Of a stretch of 64,000 bases of DNA, positions 11,839-23,313 are shown piece by piece. The position numbers and the translations under genes are program-made. Each line of letters starts with the position of its first letter. The stretch's first letter is position 1. The notes under the pieces were generated by a model. That model was given only the letters and a program-made list of their open reading frames with translations, was not told where the DNA came from and made no database searches. Source of the DNA: Coniosporium tulheliwenetii (Eukaryota > Ascomycota > Dothideomycetes); contig JAPDRP010000022.1 of the NCBI GenBank assembly GCA_030247845.1, forward strand, positions 496,001 to 560,000, given 5' to 3'.

Positions 11839-12058
11839 ATGTCATTGTTCGGCAACATCGGCCCAATGTCGCCCCTCCGAGCAGCTGGTCAACATCCCCT
11901 TCCGCCAGGTGTATTTAATGAGCGCGAGGCACACGTGTTCCTCGGTAAATTAGCTGAGGACTTCTAGTCCACATTTATCAACATGCTGACTCGTGGAAGC
12001 AAACGCTACAGCTCTTTTCAACCTCGGACCGTCCGAGATCAAGCTTGTCATCGGCTAG
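11839..12058 (+). pseudogene. Truncated copy of the adjacent small gene
   Basis: ATG at 11839. Exon 1 11839-11944, intron 11945-11999 with a CTGAC branch site, exon 2 12000-12058 ending in TAG: 54 residues. Its protein matches the N-terminal half of the facing minus-strand gene (12094-12579). The shared pattern is AGQH, then PG, NE, EAH, a hydrophobic stretch and SEIKLVIG versus SEIRLVFG. The intron sits at the same place and in the same phase (phase 1) in both, so they share an ancestor. This copy stops right after VIG, where the other continues with RDPQLILAYNGYY and about 90 more residues. It could be a decayed duplicate or a short functional paralogue. I favour decay. Confidence 0.6.
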
Positions 12059-12093
12059 TGTTCTGCTTACCCACATCCGACAAAGGTCCAACG

Positions 12094-12579
12094 TTATGGT
12101 ACGCTGCTCAGACGAACTGACTCATCCGGTTTGCCTCTGCCGCTTCCGTCCCTCTTTCGCTTCATCCTTTTTTTGAGGATTCTCACAATTTCATCTTCCA
12201 TATGCGCTGCCAGCTGCCGAATCGCCGTTCGCTTGGCCTCCGCTGGCTCCTTACCTGTCCTTCCACTGCCCTGGATTAGGATGTCCATAGTCCCGTTCGC
12301 GGATTCGACAGAGTTCTTCGGACTTCGAACAAGGGCGGCGTAATAACCGTTGTACGCTAGGATAAGCTGGGGGTCCCGTCCGAAAACGAGCCTGATCTCA
12401 GACAACTTAGCGTTGCAAAGCACGCTCGCATGAGCTTCTGCGCATTAGTGTCCTATCCTTTACGGAATGGCGCTCCAAGTTGGCTTACTAATAAGTTGAT
12501 GTGCTTCTACTTCGTTTAGGCTGCCCGGCAGAATGAGATGCTGGCCAGCTAGAAGCAGTGGCAATCGCGACTCAGCCAT
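12094..12579 (-). CDS. Small conserved protein of unknown function (longer paralogue)
   Basis: Two exons, 12579-12489 and 12437-12094, joined across a 51-nt intron (GTAAGC..CAG, with an ACTAAT branch site) to give 144 residues. Start MAESRLPLLLAGQHL. The middle, SEIRLVFGRDPQLILAYNGYYAALV, looks like a compact folded core. The last ~50 residues are Lys/Arg rich (ILKKRMKRKRDGSGRGK) and could bind nucleic acid or serve as a nuclear signal. I recognise no family. It is tail-to-tail with a truncated plus-strand copy ending 36 bases away. Third-position composition and splice sites support real coding. Confidence 0.6.
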
Positions 12580-13212
12580 GATGATCGTGGTCGTCTTGAG
12601 ATAGGCAATGGTCAAAAGCAATAGTTACGGAAAGGCTTTTGGATGCGTCGAAAGGAATTGAAGGTCGGAAGAGCTTTCAGCGGCGAAGGTGAGATCTTAA
12701 AGTGTGCCCGATCGTTGTTCACCTGAAATCAGTAGAACATTCCAGTAGCTGGACGTGAATGGATTGAACGTTTTACACCCGGAACTCCATACACAATCGG
12801 TGACCAAACCGCTTGATCAAGGTAAGTCCAATTCACATCTCTTCACTCAGCTTGGCTGTTGCCGGACGTAAACTTGTGTCTTCCTTGCACAGCAACCCGC
12901 GGAGATTGAGAGGCAGCAAACCTAAGTGTTTGCTGTTCAGGTACATTCCTGATGTAGACAACTATGCATCAAACCCAGGACGGCGAACCGCCGTTGAGCG
13001 GGCGCCGTTGAGCGGAAGCTCAAGTTCGAAGGGGTTTCGCTTTTCTTAGAGGTGACTCTCTTGATATAGCTGCTAGGGACCGCTGGCCATGTATCGACCG
13101 GAGTATCCACCAGCACATTTGCGATTGTACCGACGAGGTGTACAGTGGAGGCTGCTTGGTCCTTTTGCGTAGACGACGACATTGATCTGCATGCACTGAT
13201 ACGGGACGCCCG
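12580..13212. other. Intergenic stretch, no gene seen
   Basis: About 630 bases upstream of the small minus-strand gene and downstream of the IRC6-like gene. Short frames on both strands lack any recognisable motif. Confidence 0.45.
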
Positions 13213-14221
13213 TCATGGAACATTCTTCATTAGGTCGTTGACGGCTTTCGCGGCAAACCTCCTTCTTTCAGCTTGCGACATTTCTGCGCCCTTCTCTGCT
13301 ACTGCATTAGATGATGGACTAAAGGGAAGCCTCACGAATGGAGGCTTAGATGCAGATGAGAGAGTGCGACACATACCCTTGATGAACTGAAGCTTGGACA
13401 TCATGCGCTCCATCTCCTCTATTTGAAGCGCCTCGTCATCTTCACCGACAGAATCGGTTACGCTGTTGCCCCCGTTAATAGCAGTCTTTAGCCCCATGAA
13501 CTCTCTGCCTATTTCTGCCTCCTCTGCGGCGAAGGTATCCGCGAAAGCCTCCCGATCATCGAGATCCTCTGAGGCGTCAGCGTCCAGGTCGTCCGCAGCC
13601 CAGTCGTTCGTTTCGAGTGCCTCCCTGATGCGAGCTACACCAGTGGATTCTGCCCTAGATCAGCATCGATCATGCCTCGACAGTAGAAGCCGACGTGTCT
13701 AATTACAAACCTCCAAGCTCGTTCTTCCCCTTCGCCTCCGCATCAACATACTCGAACCCAAGATCCCGACACAAGTCCTCCCAGTCCTCCGCGCTCTTCT
13801 CCAGATGCGGCGTTGTGCTCTGCGGCATCGCAATAGCCAGAGATACCCCATCCCAGTTATACCCGCAAGCCTTTTCTACCACCTCTTGTATAGCCTGCAT
13901 ACCAGCCCTGATACTCTCCATGGCTTTCTCGTGAACCGGCTTCCGAAAGCAGTATATCCAAGCTCCTACAACGCTGACGACCTCTCTAGCCTCGGGCTTC
14001 ATGAACTCGGTCCGCCATTCTTGGATGTCGGAGATGTCGTCGATCCAGATGGGGAGGTCGGCGGTGTAATAGGACGTTTCGAGCCGCAAGGTATGCGAGA
14101 GACCGGCGATGCTGTTATCAACTTGCTTGGGGGCAGAACCCGTAAGGTCTTTGAGGAACTGAAGGACGCCTGCATCGGATGCGCCGACGGCGAGGATGCG
14201 GCGGGGATTGGGGATCTCCAT
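13213..14221 (-). CDS. IRC6: Irc6 / p34 adaptin-binding-like protein
   Basis: Three exons (14221-13711, 13649-13377, 13298-13213) splice in phase 1 each time to give 289 residues. The N terminus PNPRRILAVGASDAGVLQFLKDLTG is a Ross-fold/GTPase-like start seen in the Irc6/AAGAB (alpha- and gamma-adaptin-binding p34) family, which helps clathrin adaptor assembly. The middle contains IWIDDISDIQEW and VVGAWIYCFRKP. The C terminus is acidic and helical (EEMERMMSKLQFIKG) and, after the last intron, ends AERRRFAAKAVNDLMKNV. The last intron (13376-13299, 78 nt) is in frame and could also be read through. I removed it because it starts GTATGT, ends TAG and has a CTAAT branch site. Family assignment is by overall pattern. 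Confidence 0.72.
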
Positions 14222-15324
14222 GGATTCCGCTGGCGATCTGGTCCATATCTATCCTTTGGACATGTTTATGGCAATTATTCCATTCGTAAGGTTAACCTAG
14301 GATGGACGTGAGTGCTGAAGTCACGTGGGATTCGGAGAATTGGATGGACCACGAAATCACTTATGTCAGCGGGTATAGTACCTAACCATCACGGTCAAAG
14401 GAAGAGAAAGGGCCCGATGTGAGACCACCAAGCTATTTTAGGTATACCGAGATAGGGTAACAGACCTGAGGCTTGGTTTGGCGGCAGCCAAAGGCTCCTT
14501 AATTGAGCCCCGCAGGTACTGTGTTCTCGGAGGCAAACTCCAACGGCTCATCAGAAATATTCCTCGATAGAACAACTTAAAGTGACCTCCTCTCGCGAGC
14601 TGGACGATCTGTATGGGTTGCCTGATGGTTTGGTTTGCTGAAACTATAGTCAAGTTAGCTGTGAACAACATGAAGGGACTGGAGTAATTTTTGAAGGTGC
14701 AAGCAAGGCGCTCCTTTGGCAGCAACCACGGTATGTCTGTATGTCAACGATTCCTCTTATTGCTAGTTTCTGGAGTCCGCTGCCTGTAGTCCAGTTTTTC
14801 GTCATCTTTCATTTGTTTTTCAGCAGAGAATCTTATTCAGCCTCTTCTCGGGTTCCGCATCTGCATCTCTCTCCTTTACCTGAAACAGTACGATTCAACG
14901 GGTAGGGCAACCGGCTCTGGACAGGCTTCTATTGTATATGGGCTGCGATTCCAGGCCTCTCCTCAACATCACGCGCACTCTTCCTTGGCTGCCGGTACCG
15001 CCACAAAGCTCTCCTAGCACCGACTGAACGATATATTGTAGGAACATGGGATGGATGAGTGGGTTATTCATTTGAAGAGGCACAGGTTGCTAGCTTCTGC
15101 ATGATACACCAGATTTGTTTATGCACTTATACTTATTGGGAGGGCACTCCTTCGTCATCTAGTATATCTCACAGCCCCAATTTTTCCGCTATTAATCAAG
15201 TGGCGTAGTCAGATTTACTACGTGAGCGTGACTAACTCCACTACTTCCGAACGTTGTCAGTTCGAGCTCCTTTCGACTGAAAATAATCTTTCCAAAAAAC
15301 CCACTTTGTCAATACCATTCTGGG
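14222..15324. other. Intergenic stretch, no gene seen
   Basis: About 1.1 kb with only short scattered frames on both strands. No tRNA or repeat other than the palindrome at its right end was recognised. Confidence 0.5.
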
Positions 15325-15370
15325 TCCTTGATGGTCCCCTAGATGGCGCCGTCTAGGGGACCATCAAGGA
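15325..15370. repeat. 46-nt near-perfect palindrome
   Basis: A 19-base left arm (15325-15343) is exactly complementary to the right arm (15352-15370). Between them lies the self-complementary hexamer GGCGCC (15345-15350) flanked by a T/G wobble. The core can therefore pair along almost its whole length as a hairpin or cruciform. Weaker inverted similarity continues outwards for perhaps 50 bases (A-rich plus ACCC tracts on the left, GGGT plus T-rich on the right). This suggests a small fold-back or MITE-like element rather than a terminator. It lies in non-coding sequence between IRC6 and PEX4. Confidence 0.9.
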
Positions 15371-15805
15371 TCCGGGTGTGAAGGCATTGGGGGTTTCTCG
15401 GAAATGAGTTTTTGCTAACTTTAGCAGTAGGTCCTACTTTTTGCGGACAGGCTCGTATGAATTAGGACTTAACCTGTAGTCCTCTATGCAAACAAAAACT
15501 GCTGCGCCGTTCAAGCGCCACGACAAGTCTGTTATAACTGTGCGCTTCGCCGATCGGCGCTGTAACAGTCCTGTCGTCTTACTCTCTTGTGCTAGCTCAC
15601 AACCAACCCTGTGACTCTGTGGCCTGTATCCTGATCCAAAGCAGCACTTCAAGCGCACCACTGCCAGCATGATGCGCCAATGCCTCATATACACCGCCAT
15701 GTACACATGTACAGCCCGCTCCCCCAAGATATCCGGCCCCCACACACCTCCAAGCTCTCCTCTGCCAAACGCCATCCTCTCGGCCTCCTCTTCATCTGGA
15801 CATCC

Positions 15806-16456
15806 TCACCACCCCCTCCACCGCTCACTCTCAACATAAAACCTAATGAGCCCCTCCGCCCCAACCATGTCACCCTGCCGGAACAACTGCGCAATGTCGA
15901 TATTGAGCGGACTATCCGGCTCCGCGGACGTGAGCAGCTGGTGCACGCTGGTCAATGTGGAGGAGATGGTGTAGGCGGGCGACCAGGAGGTCTTGAGGAG
16001 GTCGAGGCAGATCTCGCCGGTCTGGAAGTGGATGTTGGGGTGGCAGATGGGCGTCGTGAAGCGGATTGTTGGCGGGTGGAGGGGGTAGGTGGGCGGGAGG
16101 GTTATGTGGAGGGCCCAGAGGCCGCCTGTGGGGGGTGTCAGGTGTGCGTTCCTTCGCGGGCTTTGGGGAGATGTAAGGGTGCAGGAAGAAAGAGAGAAAG
16201 CTAGTGGGTAGAGGTTGCACCGCAAGCTTCTGTGCCGCGACTAGAGGTGCGCACATAGAAGCGCAAGGCAGTAAAGAGTGTTCGTACCTTCATAAGCCGT
16301 CCCCTCAACACCCTTCATCACCGCCCTCCACTCCATGAGCTCATTATCGCTGACGGGGCCGAGCTCGAGCAAGGCATCGTTTGGGTCAGAGTGGTATTCC
16401 TGGAGCTCTTTGAGGAGGCGCTTTTGAGGGGACTGTGCGCCTCTGGAGCTCGACAT
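15806..16456 (-). CDS. PEX4: Peroxisomal ubiquitin-conjugating enzyme E2 (Pex4)
   Basis: Peroxisome-associated E2 that monoubiquitinates the import receptor Pex5 for recycling. Exon 1 (16456-16288) encodes QKRLLKELQEYHSDPNDALL and ends in YEG. A 162-nt intron leads to exon 2 (16125-15806), starting GLWALHITLPPTYPLHPP. The E2 core is complete: HPNIHFQTGEICLDLLK with the catalytic Cys in EICLDLL, then WSPAYTISS. Total 162 residues, the usual Pex4 size. The start precedes the conserved N-terminal helix. The gene is divergent from RRP46 with about 270 bases between the starts. No frame problem is seen. The intron is long for this region and might hide a second short intron-exon pair, but the join reads perfectly. 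Confidence 0.9.
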
Positions 16457-16725
16457 TTGCTTGTGCGACTACAAGCGTGCAGCTACTGCCTGCTGGATAT
16501 GTGAGAGGGAAGCTATGCTGTTGATAGGACGCGAACCAGATTGTACGGAGCTGCCCTGTCTGGGAAGCTTCGGCGAACCTCGGCATCCCATTGCGGGACG
16601 AGCCGCGTGCATGACGATCTGCCGGGAGCTTTGACAGAAATACAGAAATTATCAGCACCAGGACAGCCCGCAGCCCAGCTTCTTCCACAATCCGCTCCAC
16701 CCTCAATTGATACAGAAATCGAAAG

Positions 16726-17497
16726 ATGCCTGCGCGTAAAACCATACTGAACCCCTCCGCCGCCCTGACGGTTCAGCGACCCACTCTCAGAATGGCTACA
16801 CCGTCATCGGAGCAGTCAACGGCCCTATCGAAGTCCAGCGACGAGACGAGATACCAGATGAAGCCGCTATAGAAGTCAACGTCCGGCCCGCCACTGGCAT
16901 AGGATGTCAGTCTTCCTCTCCCTCCACCACTTATGCTTCCCACAGTCTTCCCAAGCCCCGGACGCGCTCAGCAGATCCATCAGCCCACCACTGTCTCATA
17001 CAGCACGAACTAATTCCCCGCGTAACAGCACCCAAAGAACGCCACATCGAGCACATCCTGACCGCCCTCCTCCGCAACATAATCCTAACCCACGACTACC
17101 CACGCACCCTTATCCAGCTAACGCTCCAAATCCTCTCCGTCCCGGCCACCCACTCCACGCTCCCATCATCCTCCTCCCTCCCCATCCTTCCCGCCCTCAT
17201 CAACACCGCCTACGCAACCCTCCTAGCCGGCTCGATACGCCTCTCCACGACCCTAACCGCCGTGCTGGTCGCTGTGCCGAAGAGGTCCGGGAAGGGGGAG
17301 GAGAGATAATGGTTGTGGATCCGGACCCGGAGCAAGGGGGTAGCGAGCTCGAGGCTGTGGCACAGAAGGGGAGTTCACATGTTTTTGCGTTTGATGGGAG
17401 GGGCGAGGCTGTGCTTGTGCACAGCGAGGGGAAGAAGTTTGAGATCGAGGAGTGGGAGCAGGCGTGTGAAGCGGCGAGGGGGTGTGTATTGGGATAA
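16726..17497 (+). CDS. RRP46: Exosome core subunit Rrp46 (RNase PH fold)
   Basis: Subunit of the PH-like ring of the RNA exosome. The start MPARKTILNP is followed, one missing base later, by DGSATHSQNGYTVIGAVNG and PIEVQRRDEIPDEAA, the Rrp46 N-terminal hallmark. An intron 16906-17028 (GTCAGT..CAG, 123 nt) removes a Ser-rich in-frame stretch and joins to PKERHIEHILTALLRN and RTLIQLTLQIL. The C-terminal SSHVFAFDGRGEAVLVHSEG is in a third frame. Two breaks result, each one base short: at the C4 run 16752-16755 and the G5 run 17294-17298. Without correction the middle frame stops at 17309. Both fit the homopolymer pattern seen elsewhere. Convergent with the membrane protein gene ending at 18082. 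Confidence 0.8.
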
Positions 17498-18081
17498 GTG
17501 AGGATGGGGCCGATGCTATGGAGGTTGAGGGGGGAAGGGAAATATGGTGGAGGGGTTGAAGGAATTGGTGAAGGGGGAAGTGGAGAAGGAAAGCAGATGG
17601 AGGGGCGAGGGGTGAGGTATGAGGGTAGGGTGGTAAGCAGACACTGTGAAGGGCGGTGTGGGGGAATCGGGCACGTAGAGGCTACAGGCTGGAAGCGTTA
17701 CCAGAGAGTACGTGCGCTGTGAGTAGCGCAGCTCATAAGACGGGCGCTGGGTGAGGCATTCTCAAGTCGCGAATGCTCAGGGATTTGGGTGTACAGAGAT
17801 GTAGAATGGCTCGGATAGACTATAGAATACGAAATATCGTCGGATCTCATGGATAGTATCCCGATTCGTAGAAGATCTGTTCCTTCGATTGTCGCCGCCC
17901 GCACTGTTGCAGGACCCGGGCCAATTTTCTCGTCTCAACCCATAATACAGCCGCCGAAAGGGACAAGCCGCCGGGTACAAATATTTTGTACGCCAAACCA
18001 TGCATATAAACAAACAAATGACTCCAATCGGAGTTTCGCTGCGTTAAAAAGGAAAGCGGAGTATAAAACTGGTGAAATGCG

Positions 18082-19303
18082 TTATACATCCTTGCTGTTA
18101 TCCCCAGACATCGTCTCATCTATGAGCTTTCCCAAAGCCTCCTGTGGATCCCACTGCGGCACTCTCCATACCAACGTGTCAGTCTGTCCGTCGTACTCCG
18201 ACCCGGCTGTCTTAGCCTTCGCGGCGGCGTCCCGCAGCCACTGGTCCCAGGCCGGAGTGTCGGGTGCAGCCTCGCCGCGTTTCGCCCAATTGATCTCTTT
18301 AGTTGCAACCATGACTTTCCAAAGGGCCTGTGTAAAGGTCTTGTTGTGGTCTGTAAAGCGTTTGTCCGTTCCGCTGGTCTCGAGTCGCTGACGCTTTACG
18401 ATGAAGCACGACGTATCCCAGTGCACTTTCGGAGGCAGCGCGGCGACGATCCAGTAGGCGGCATTAAGAAACATATATGCTGCCGCAAAGCCAATCTGGA
18501 GCTCGAGCGTAGCATTGGCAAGCGTGATGACGCCGAACATGAGCATCAACGTGCCAATCAATGAGATCAGTCGGTAGACTGGCGGATGAGTGAAGAGGTA
18601 ATTGATGTTCTCCGGAGCGAAATAAAGCTCTCGAGCAACGTCCTCGGTACATTTGACAACCAGGAAGCTCCCCTGTGGGTATCTGATGACAACGTCCCCA
18701 GGTGGTGTCAAGCCGGTCTTGACGAAACGCTTCGGCAGGGAAAGCTTCCACTTGTTCCCGAGGCCAATCAAGGTGGAAAGACAGGACAGCATTATAGTCG
18801 CCACCAATGCCATGCCATCCCGTCGGATGATCGAGAGGACTAAGAGGACAACCGCCAATATAGCTCCGAGGACCACGAGTCCGGTCAGAGGGGCGAGGGT
18901 TTTGGCTTTGACGGAAGGCCTTGTCTCGTCTCGTACTATCTCCACGCACCGTACGGAGAAGTCGGCCATGTTCTCGCAGTCACTGGTGTTTAGGTCAGTC
19001 TGCTGAACTGGGCTATCGGCGCGTTCAGAGAACGTACACTAGGATATTGCCTATGTGATTGACATGATTTCTGTTGTTTCCGGACCACACCGCAGTTACA
19101 CGGCCGGGTGTTGGCTCTAGTTTGGACGGTCTGTTGGGTCGTAGCAGGGCTTGCGGAGCCGGTAGAAGTCGAGGGACGTAGACCCACTTGGAGAGTGTGG
19201 AAACTTGGGCGTTTGCTAGAACTGAACCCTCTCCTAGGATAGCGAGGAAACCGACGATATCAAGCTGGAGTTCCTCGAAGCGGTCCAGGAACAGTAGCCT
19301 CAT
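18082..19303 (-). CDS. Conserved fungal multi-pass membrane protein of unknown function
   Basis: Two exons (19303-19038 and 18982-18082, intron of 55 nt) give 388 residues. The N-terminal part is very regular: LFLDRFEELQLDIVGFLAIL, then ALLRPNRPSKLEPTPGRVTA and VWSGNNRNHVNHIGNILV. Hydrophobic segments follow at APLTGLVVLGAILAVVLLVL, ALVATIMLSCLSTLIGL, LISLIGTLMLMFGVITL and IGFAAAYMFLNAAYWIVA. The C-terminal tail is hydrophilic (TDHNKTFTQALWKVMVATKE). I believe this is a widespread Pezizomycotina protein without assigned function, probably in the plasma membrane or an internal membrane. Translation is clean, with no frame break. Confidence 0.75.
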
Positions 19304-20785
19304 GATGTCTCGCTAAAGATGATGCACAAGAAACTTCTTCCCATACAAAACGCTATTCAATCACGAAGGTCCGCAGGTTATGACTGATGAATGATATAAA
19401 GCTTGAGAGCAACGACAGCGGCGAATAGATATACTCTGAAGAGATAAAGAGCCGCAATGCATCAGTGGCCATGCCCAAGCAGGATACAGAGAGTATGAAG
19501 CCTGAGCCCGCAGTGAAGGTTTGAGGGCTATGTGCTCAGCCTCACGGCGGAACATTTTGAGGAAGCCGTGCATGCTGTTGCGGCTGAGATGAGGAGCGCG
19601 ATTGGCGGTGCCGGGATGCATCAGCCTTGTGGTCAGGGCTACTGTGCACTGCCCTCTTCTCATCCCCATCGCGGCGCATAACTATCTACATCTTGCTGCC
19701 TGGCTCCTCCGTCATGGCAGTAAGCGCGGACATGTTCTGAGCATCAACACGACGATTGATGTCGACCTCCGCTGGTCTGCGCCCGCTTGTCGCCGCGACC
19801 CCAGAGTCTCGCTTCGTTGACGGACGTCCCTGGCGTGAAAGCCTGACATTCCTAAGACAGATTATCAACACCAGCCTCCCTTCGTGTCGTCTGCCTCGTT
19901 GTTCTGTACCATAAAACGCCGGAATTCCGTGGAATGCTGAATGCGAAGGTTTGTCGCAATCTCCTTGGCCTTTGTATCATCTGCGCAAACATCGGATCGC
20001 ACGCGACAGCGTAAACTTCCTCTAAGCAAACGCCCTCAGCAGTTTGCGGGAGAGATATCGCGCCGTGTTTGCTGAAGGCTCCAGACAATTTCGCTGTATC
20101 TACTATAAAGTTACGGTTTTCCTCTGATGTGAAGGAGCGCACCTGGATGCTTGCGGCGCTTATCATTGAGGCACAGCCACAGCCTTAGAGTAATTGATTC
20201 TGACTGAAACAATTAGACCGCTCCACTCGACGAGGCTGTACCTGGAGTGGTGACCTCTTTTCACACCTCCTCGTCTGCGAACAACGGTATCCTAAATCTC
20301 TAGCTTAAGGGAGCCGCTCTGTGAAGTCGCTTGATCCTGTGGCAGAGCATAGCCTCGTCTCGACCGGTCGGAAGTCGTTCTTAAGTCCAGTGAAAGTACG
20401 TCTCATGCACTCAAGGCTGCATAGACCGATACCAAACCCGAAATCTGGTCCACCGCACCGGTAGTCATTTTCACTTTGCGTTTCACAATCGGATTAAGCA
20501 TGCCGGCGGATTTTGAACCGCCTTCGTCGAGAACCGGGAACAAGAGTTGGATCTTGAATTTGCCATTAGGGTGGCTAGCAAGGTAAAGAATCCCGTTAAC
20601 CATGGCGCGCTACTGAGGTGAATCGCAACCGAGAGGCGCAGGATGCGCAGGTCATCGTGAATTCATTGTTCGCTAGATGCGGATCTGCGCATAAAGCCAG
20701 GGTAAATAACTAACAATGCACCAGAGCAAATCGCAAACTCAGTCGCGCAGAAAATCCTCACAAAAACCCATCTTCCGACTCAACC
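19304..20785. other. Intergenic stretch with weak open frames
   Basis: About 1.5 kb. A 66-codon minus-strand frame at 20603-20403 (MVNGILYLASHPNGKFKIQL) has reasonable composition but no partner exon or family I recognise. A 104-codon frame at 20166-19852 looks random. The stretch should include the promoter of the adenosine deaminase-like gene. Confidence 0.4.
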
Positions 20786-22832
20786 ATGCAAAACTTGGCG
20801 ATTAACGACAGTCCCCGTAAGCGCAAACGAAGCTTAACCCCAAATCCGCTCACTGGGGAGAAGAAGATGGGCTCTACTGATGCGCCACCGCCTAACGTAG
20901 ATGAGGTTTTCACGCAGCACAGTCAAGACACTGCGCAGCAGCAAATCTACGCCAAACGAAAAGAGTTCTTACTGCGGGAGGAGGAAGGTTCCGCTTGGGA
21001 TCGTCCTGCACGTGAGAGCGCTTCAGAAGCTGAGAATAGAGCAGCCCAGCTTGTCTGGGAAATCCGAGAAGATGAGCGCGACAACCTTTTCGGAAACAAA
21101 GCCAGCGAGGCGATCCCAGGACCGGAAACGCTCGATATGGGCGGCCAATTCTTAACCAACAAGAAGCGCATCGAGACCAAGAGCCGACTTTTCAGAATTG
21201 CCCAACAAATGCCAAAAGGCTGTCATCTGCACCTTCACTTCAACGCTGAGTTGCAACCCGCGGGGCTCATTGAGTGGGCGCGGTATTTGCCAGACACGAT
21301 GTTCATCAGAAGTACACAGCCTCTCTTGGGTCCTAAAGACGACGACGTGACAGAGATTGTATTCAACGTAATGCCCGCAGACACTCCTACTTCGGATATC
21401 TTTTCTAGCGACTATAATCCGGAATTCAAGGCACCTGGAAGTCGGCCGTGGATGAGCTGGAAGACATTCCGCGAGGAATTTCCCCGCAGGCGCAATGGAC
21501 TGGATGCTGAAACGTGGGTCCGGAAGAAGATGGTCTTGCAGGAGGACGAGGTGTACGGCATGAAGCAGACAGTGAACGGGTGCGTATCCCATGCAACAAC
21601 TGATTCACAGATTTCAAGTTGACTTTCATTCAGTATATGGGCACGGTTCAACCAGGCGACTCGCGCTTTCAAAGGTCTACTTAACTATGATGATGCCTAC
21701 CGCCGCTATATAGGAGAGGCCATCGACAGCATGATCCGCGAGCGAGTAATGTACGCTGAGCTTCGTCCTATGCTAATGGATAAGTTCATACCGAGCACAG
21801 ACGGCCAGCGAAGGTATGACCTTCGAGCTCAGATGGACATAATTCTTGAAGAGGTTGCAAAGAAGAAGCAGGAGTTGAAGAACAGGAACGAGCTCGACAA
21901 ATTCCCATTCGGCATTAAAATCATCTACTGCACCCCGCGGTCAATTCCTAAGCAGAAAATGCGGAGCGAAATGCAGGATTGCATTAACCTAAAGTTGCAG
22001 TATCCAGACCTCATCTGCGGTAAGTCGCTTGGCTTCTTATGAACTCGAATAGATTAATTCACTCAAGACCAGAGAGTGCATCGCTTACAAGTCCCAGGCT
22101 TTGACCTTGTCGGCGCCGAAGACCGGCCAAACCACATAGGCTTCTATAAAGACGAGCTTCTGGCATTCGTTGAGACCTGCAAATCCTTGAAGATCGATAT
22201 ACCGTTCATGTTCCACGCCGGCGAGACACTGCTAGACACCGGTGGCTCTAAAGATCCTCAGAACTCTAATCTCTACGATTCGGTCTTGTTGAACGCCAAG
22301 CGAATTGGCCACGGCTATTCGCTACCCCGGCATCCCTTACTGATGGAGAAGTTCAAAGAGAAGAAGATCTGCATTGAACTTTGCCCGATATCCAACGAGC
22401 TATTGCACTTATGCCGAAACGTCAAAGAGCACACCTTCCCGCAGCTACTCGCGGCAGGCATTCCATGCACTGTCAACAGCGACAATCCTTCACTTTTCAG
22501 GTACGTCCATCTTCAACCCTTTACCTGTTCCATAGCTGAGATGGGCTGACTTTAGGGGCGATTGCCGCAACAGCTCGTCGCTATCTCATGAGTTCTACCA
22601 GGTGATGGTTGGGTCGCCGACGATGAGCGTCCACGGCTGGCGGCAGCTGGCAGAGTGGAGTATCACTTTCAGTTGCTTGAGCGACATGGAGAAGGAAGAA
22701 GCTCGGCGTATCTTCAAGCGCGAGTGGGAGGGTTTTGCTGTTGGATCGTTGACAATTACGGGCACTAGGCGATTTGCGAGCAATATACCTACCTTGACGG
22801 CCACGGATAATGGGGGAAGCATGAGTACATGA
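20786..22832 (+). CDS. ADGF/CECR1-type adenosine deaminase
   Basis: Four exons (20786-21579, 21634-22019, 22098-22500, 22556-22832) join in frame to 619 residues. Metal-site motifs of the amidohydrolase/adenosine deaminase fold are present: HLHLHFN near residue 147, FMFHAGE near 433, and VNSDNPSLF near 521. The segments RERVMYAELRPM, GFDLVGAED, AKRIGHGYSLPRHPLL and CIELCPISNE match the adenosine deaminase-related growth factor subfamily. Expected activity is deamination of adenosine or deoxyadenosine to inosine forms. Unlike animal ADGFs there is no signal peptide. The N terminus is polar (SPRKRKRSLTPNP), so it is probably intracellular. The third exon could begin earlier at 22077 using a GAG acceptor. 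I preferred the CCAG at 22097. Confidence 0.88.
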
Positions 22833-23313
22833 CTCTTCCAGGTATTTCTATTCAGTTTGCCCGCAAGAGTGGCAGACACCGGCAATCCTTCTTGTTAGAG
22901 AAGCCATGCCGAGCACTCCACGAGTAATCGCTCAGCAGACCTGGAGATTGTGCCACGAGTGACGTTGCGCATCAAGCGAATTTGAATTGACCGCTGCAGC
23001 TATCCGCGCAGCCTGTGAGTGAAGTGCATCTCGACCTCGGCGAAACTTTTCAACTTCTGAGTGGCTTCGGGTTCCTGCAATTTTCCGCCTGGACGGTTGT
23101 CGTCAAGGCTCCCGTCCTGTCTCAGTGTGTGTAATCCGATAACCTCACTTCAGTACTCCAACCGCTTTTCCCAAACATCCCACTTCTCACCCTGCTACAA
23201 CCCGCCTTTCTCCTACATGCATCCATGTAAACCATCTCGTCAACTACGCTTCCATCCGGACTGCGCCGGGGCAATTTCCGTTCAATCTTCCTGACACATC
23301 TACGACAATCAAT

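Noticed and set aside
15325..15370. Palindrome as transcription terminator
   Set aside because: RNA polymerase II does not use hairpin terminators, and the element is more than 400 bases beyond the nearest gene end.
20403..20603. 66-codon minus-strand frame, MVNGILYLASHPNGK
   Set aside because: Composition is acceptable but there is no second exon, domain or neighbour to support it. Kept only as a note in the intergenic entry.
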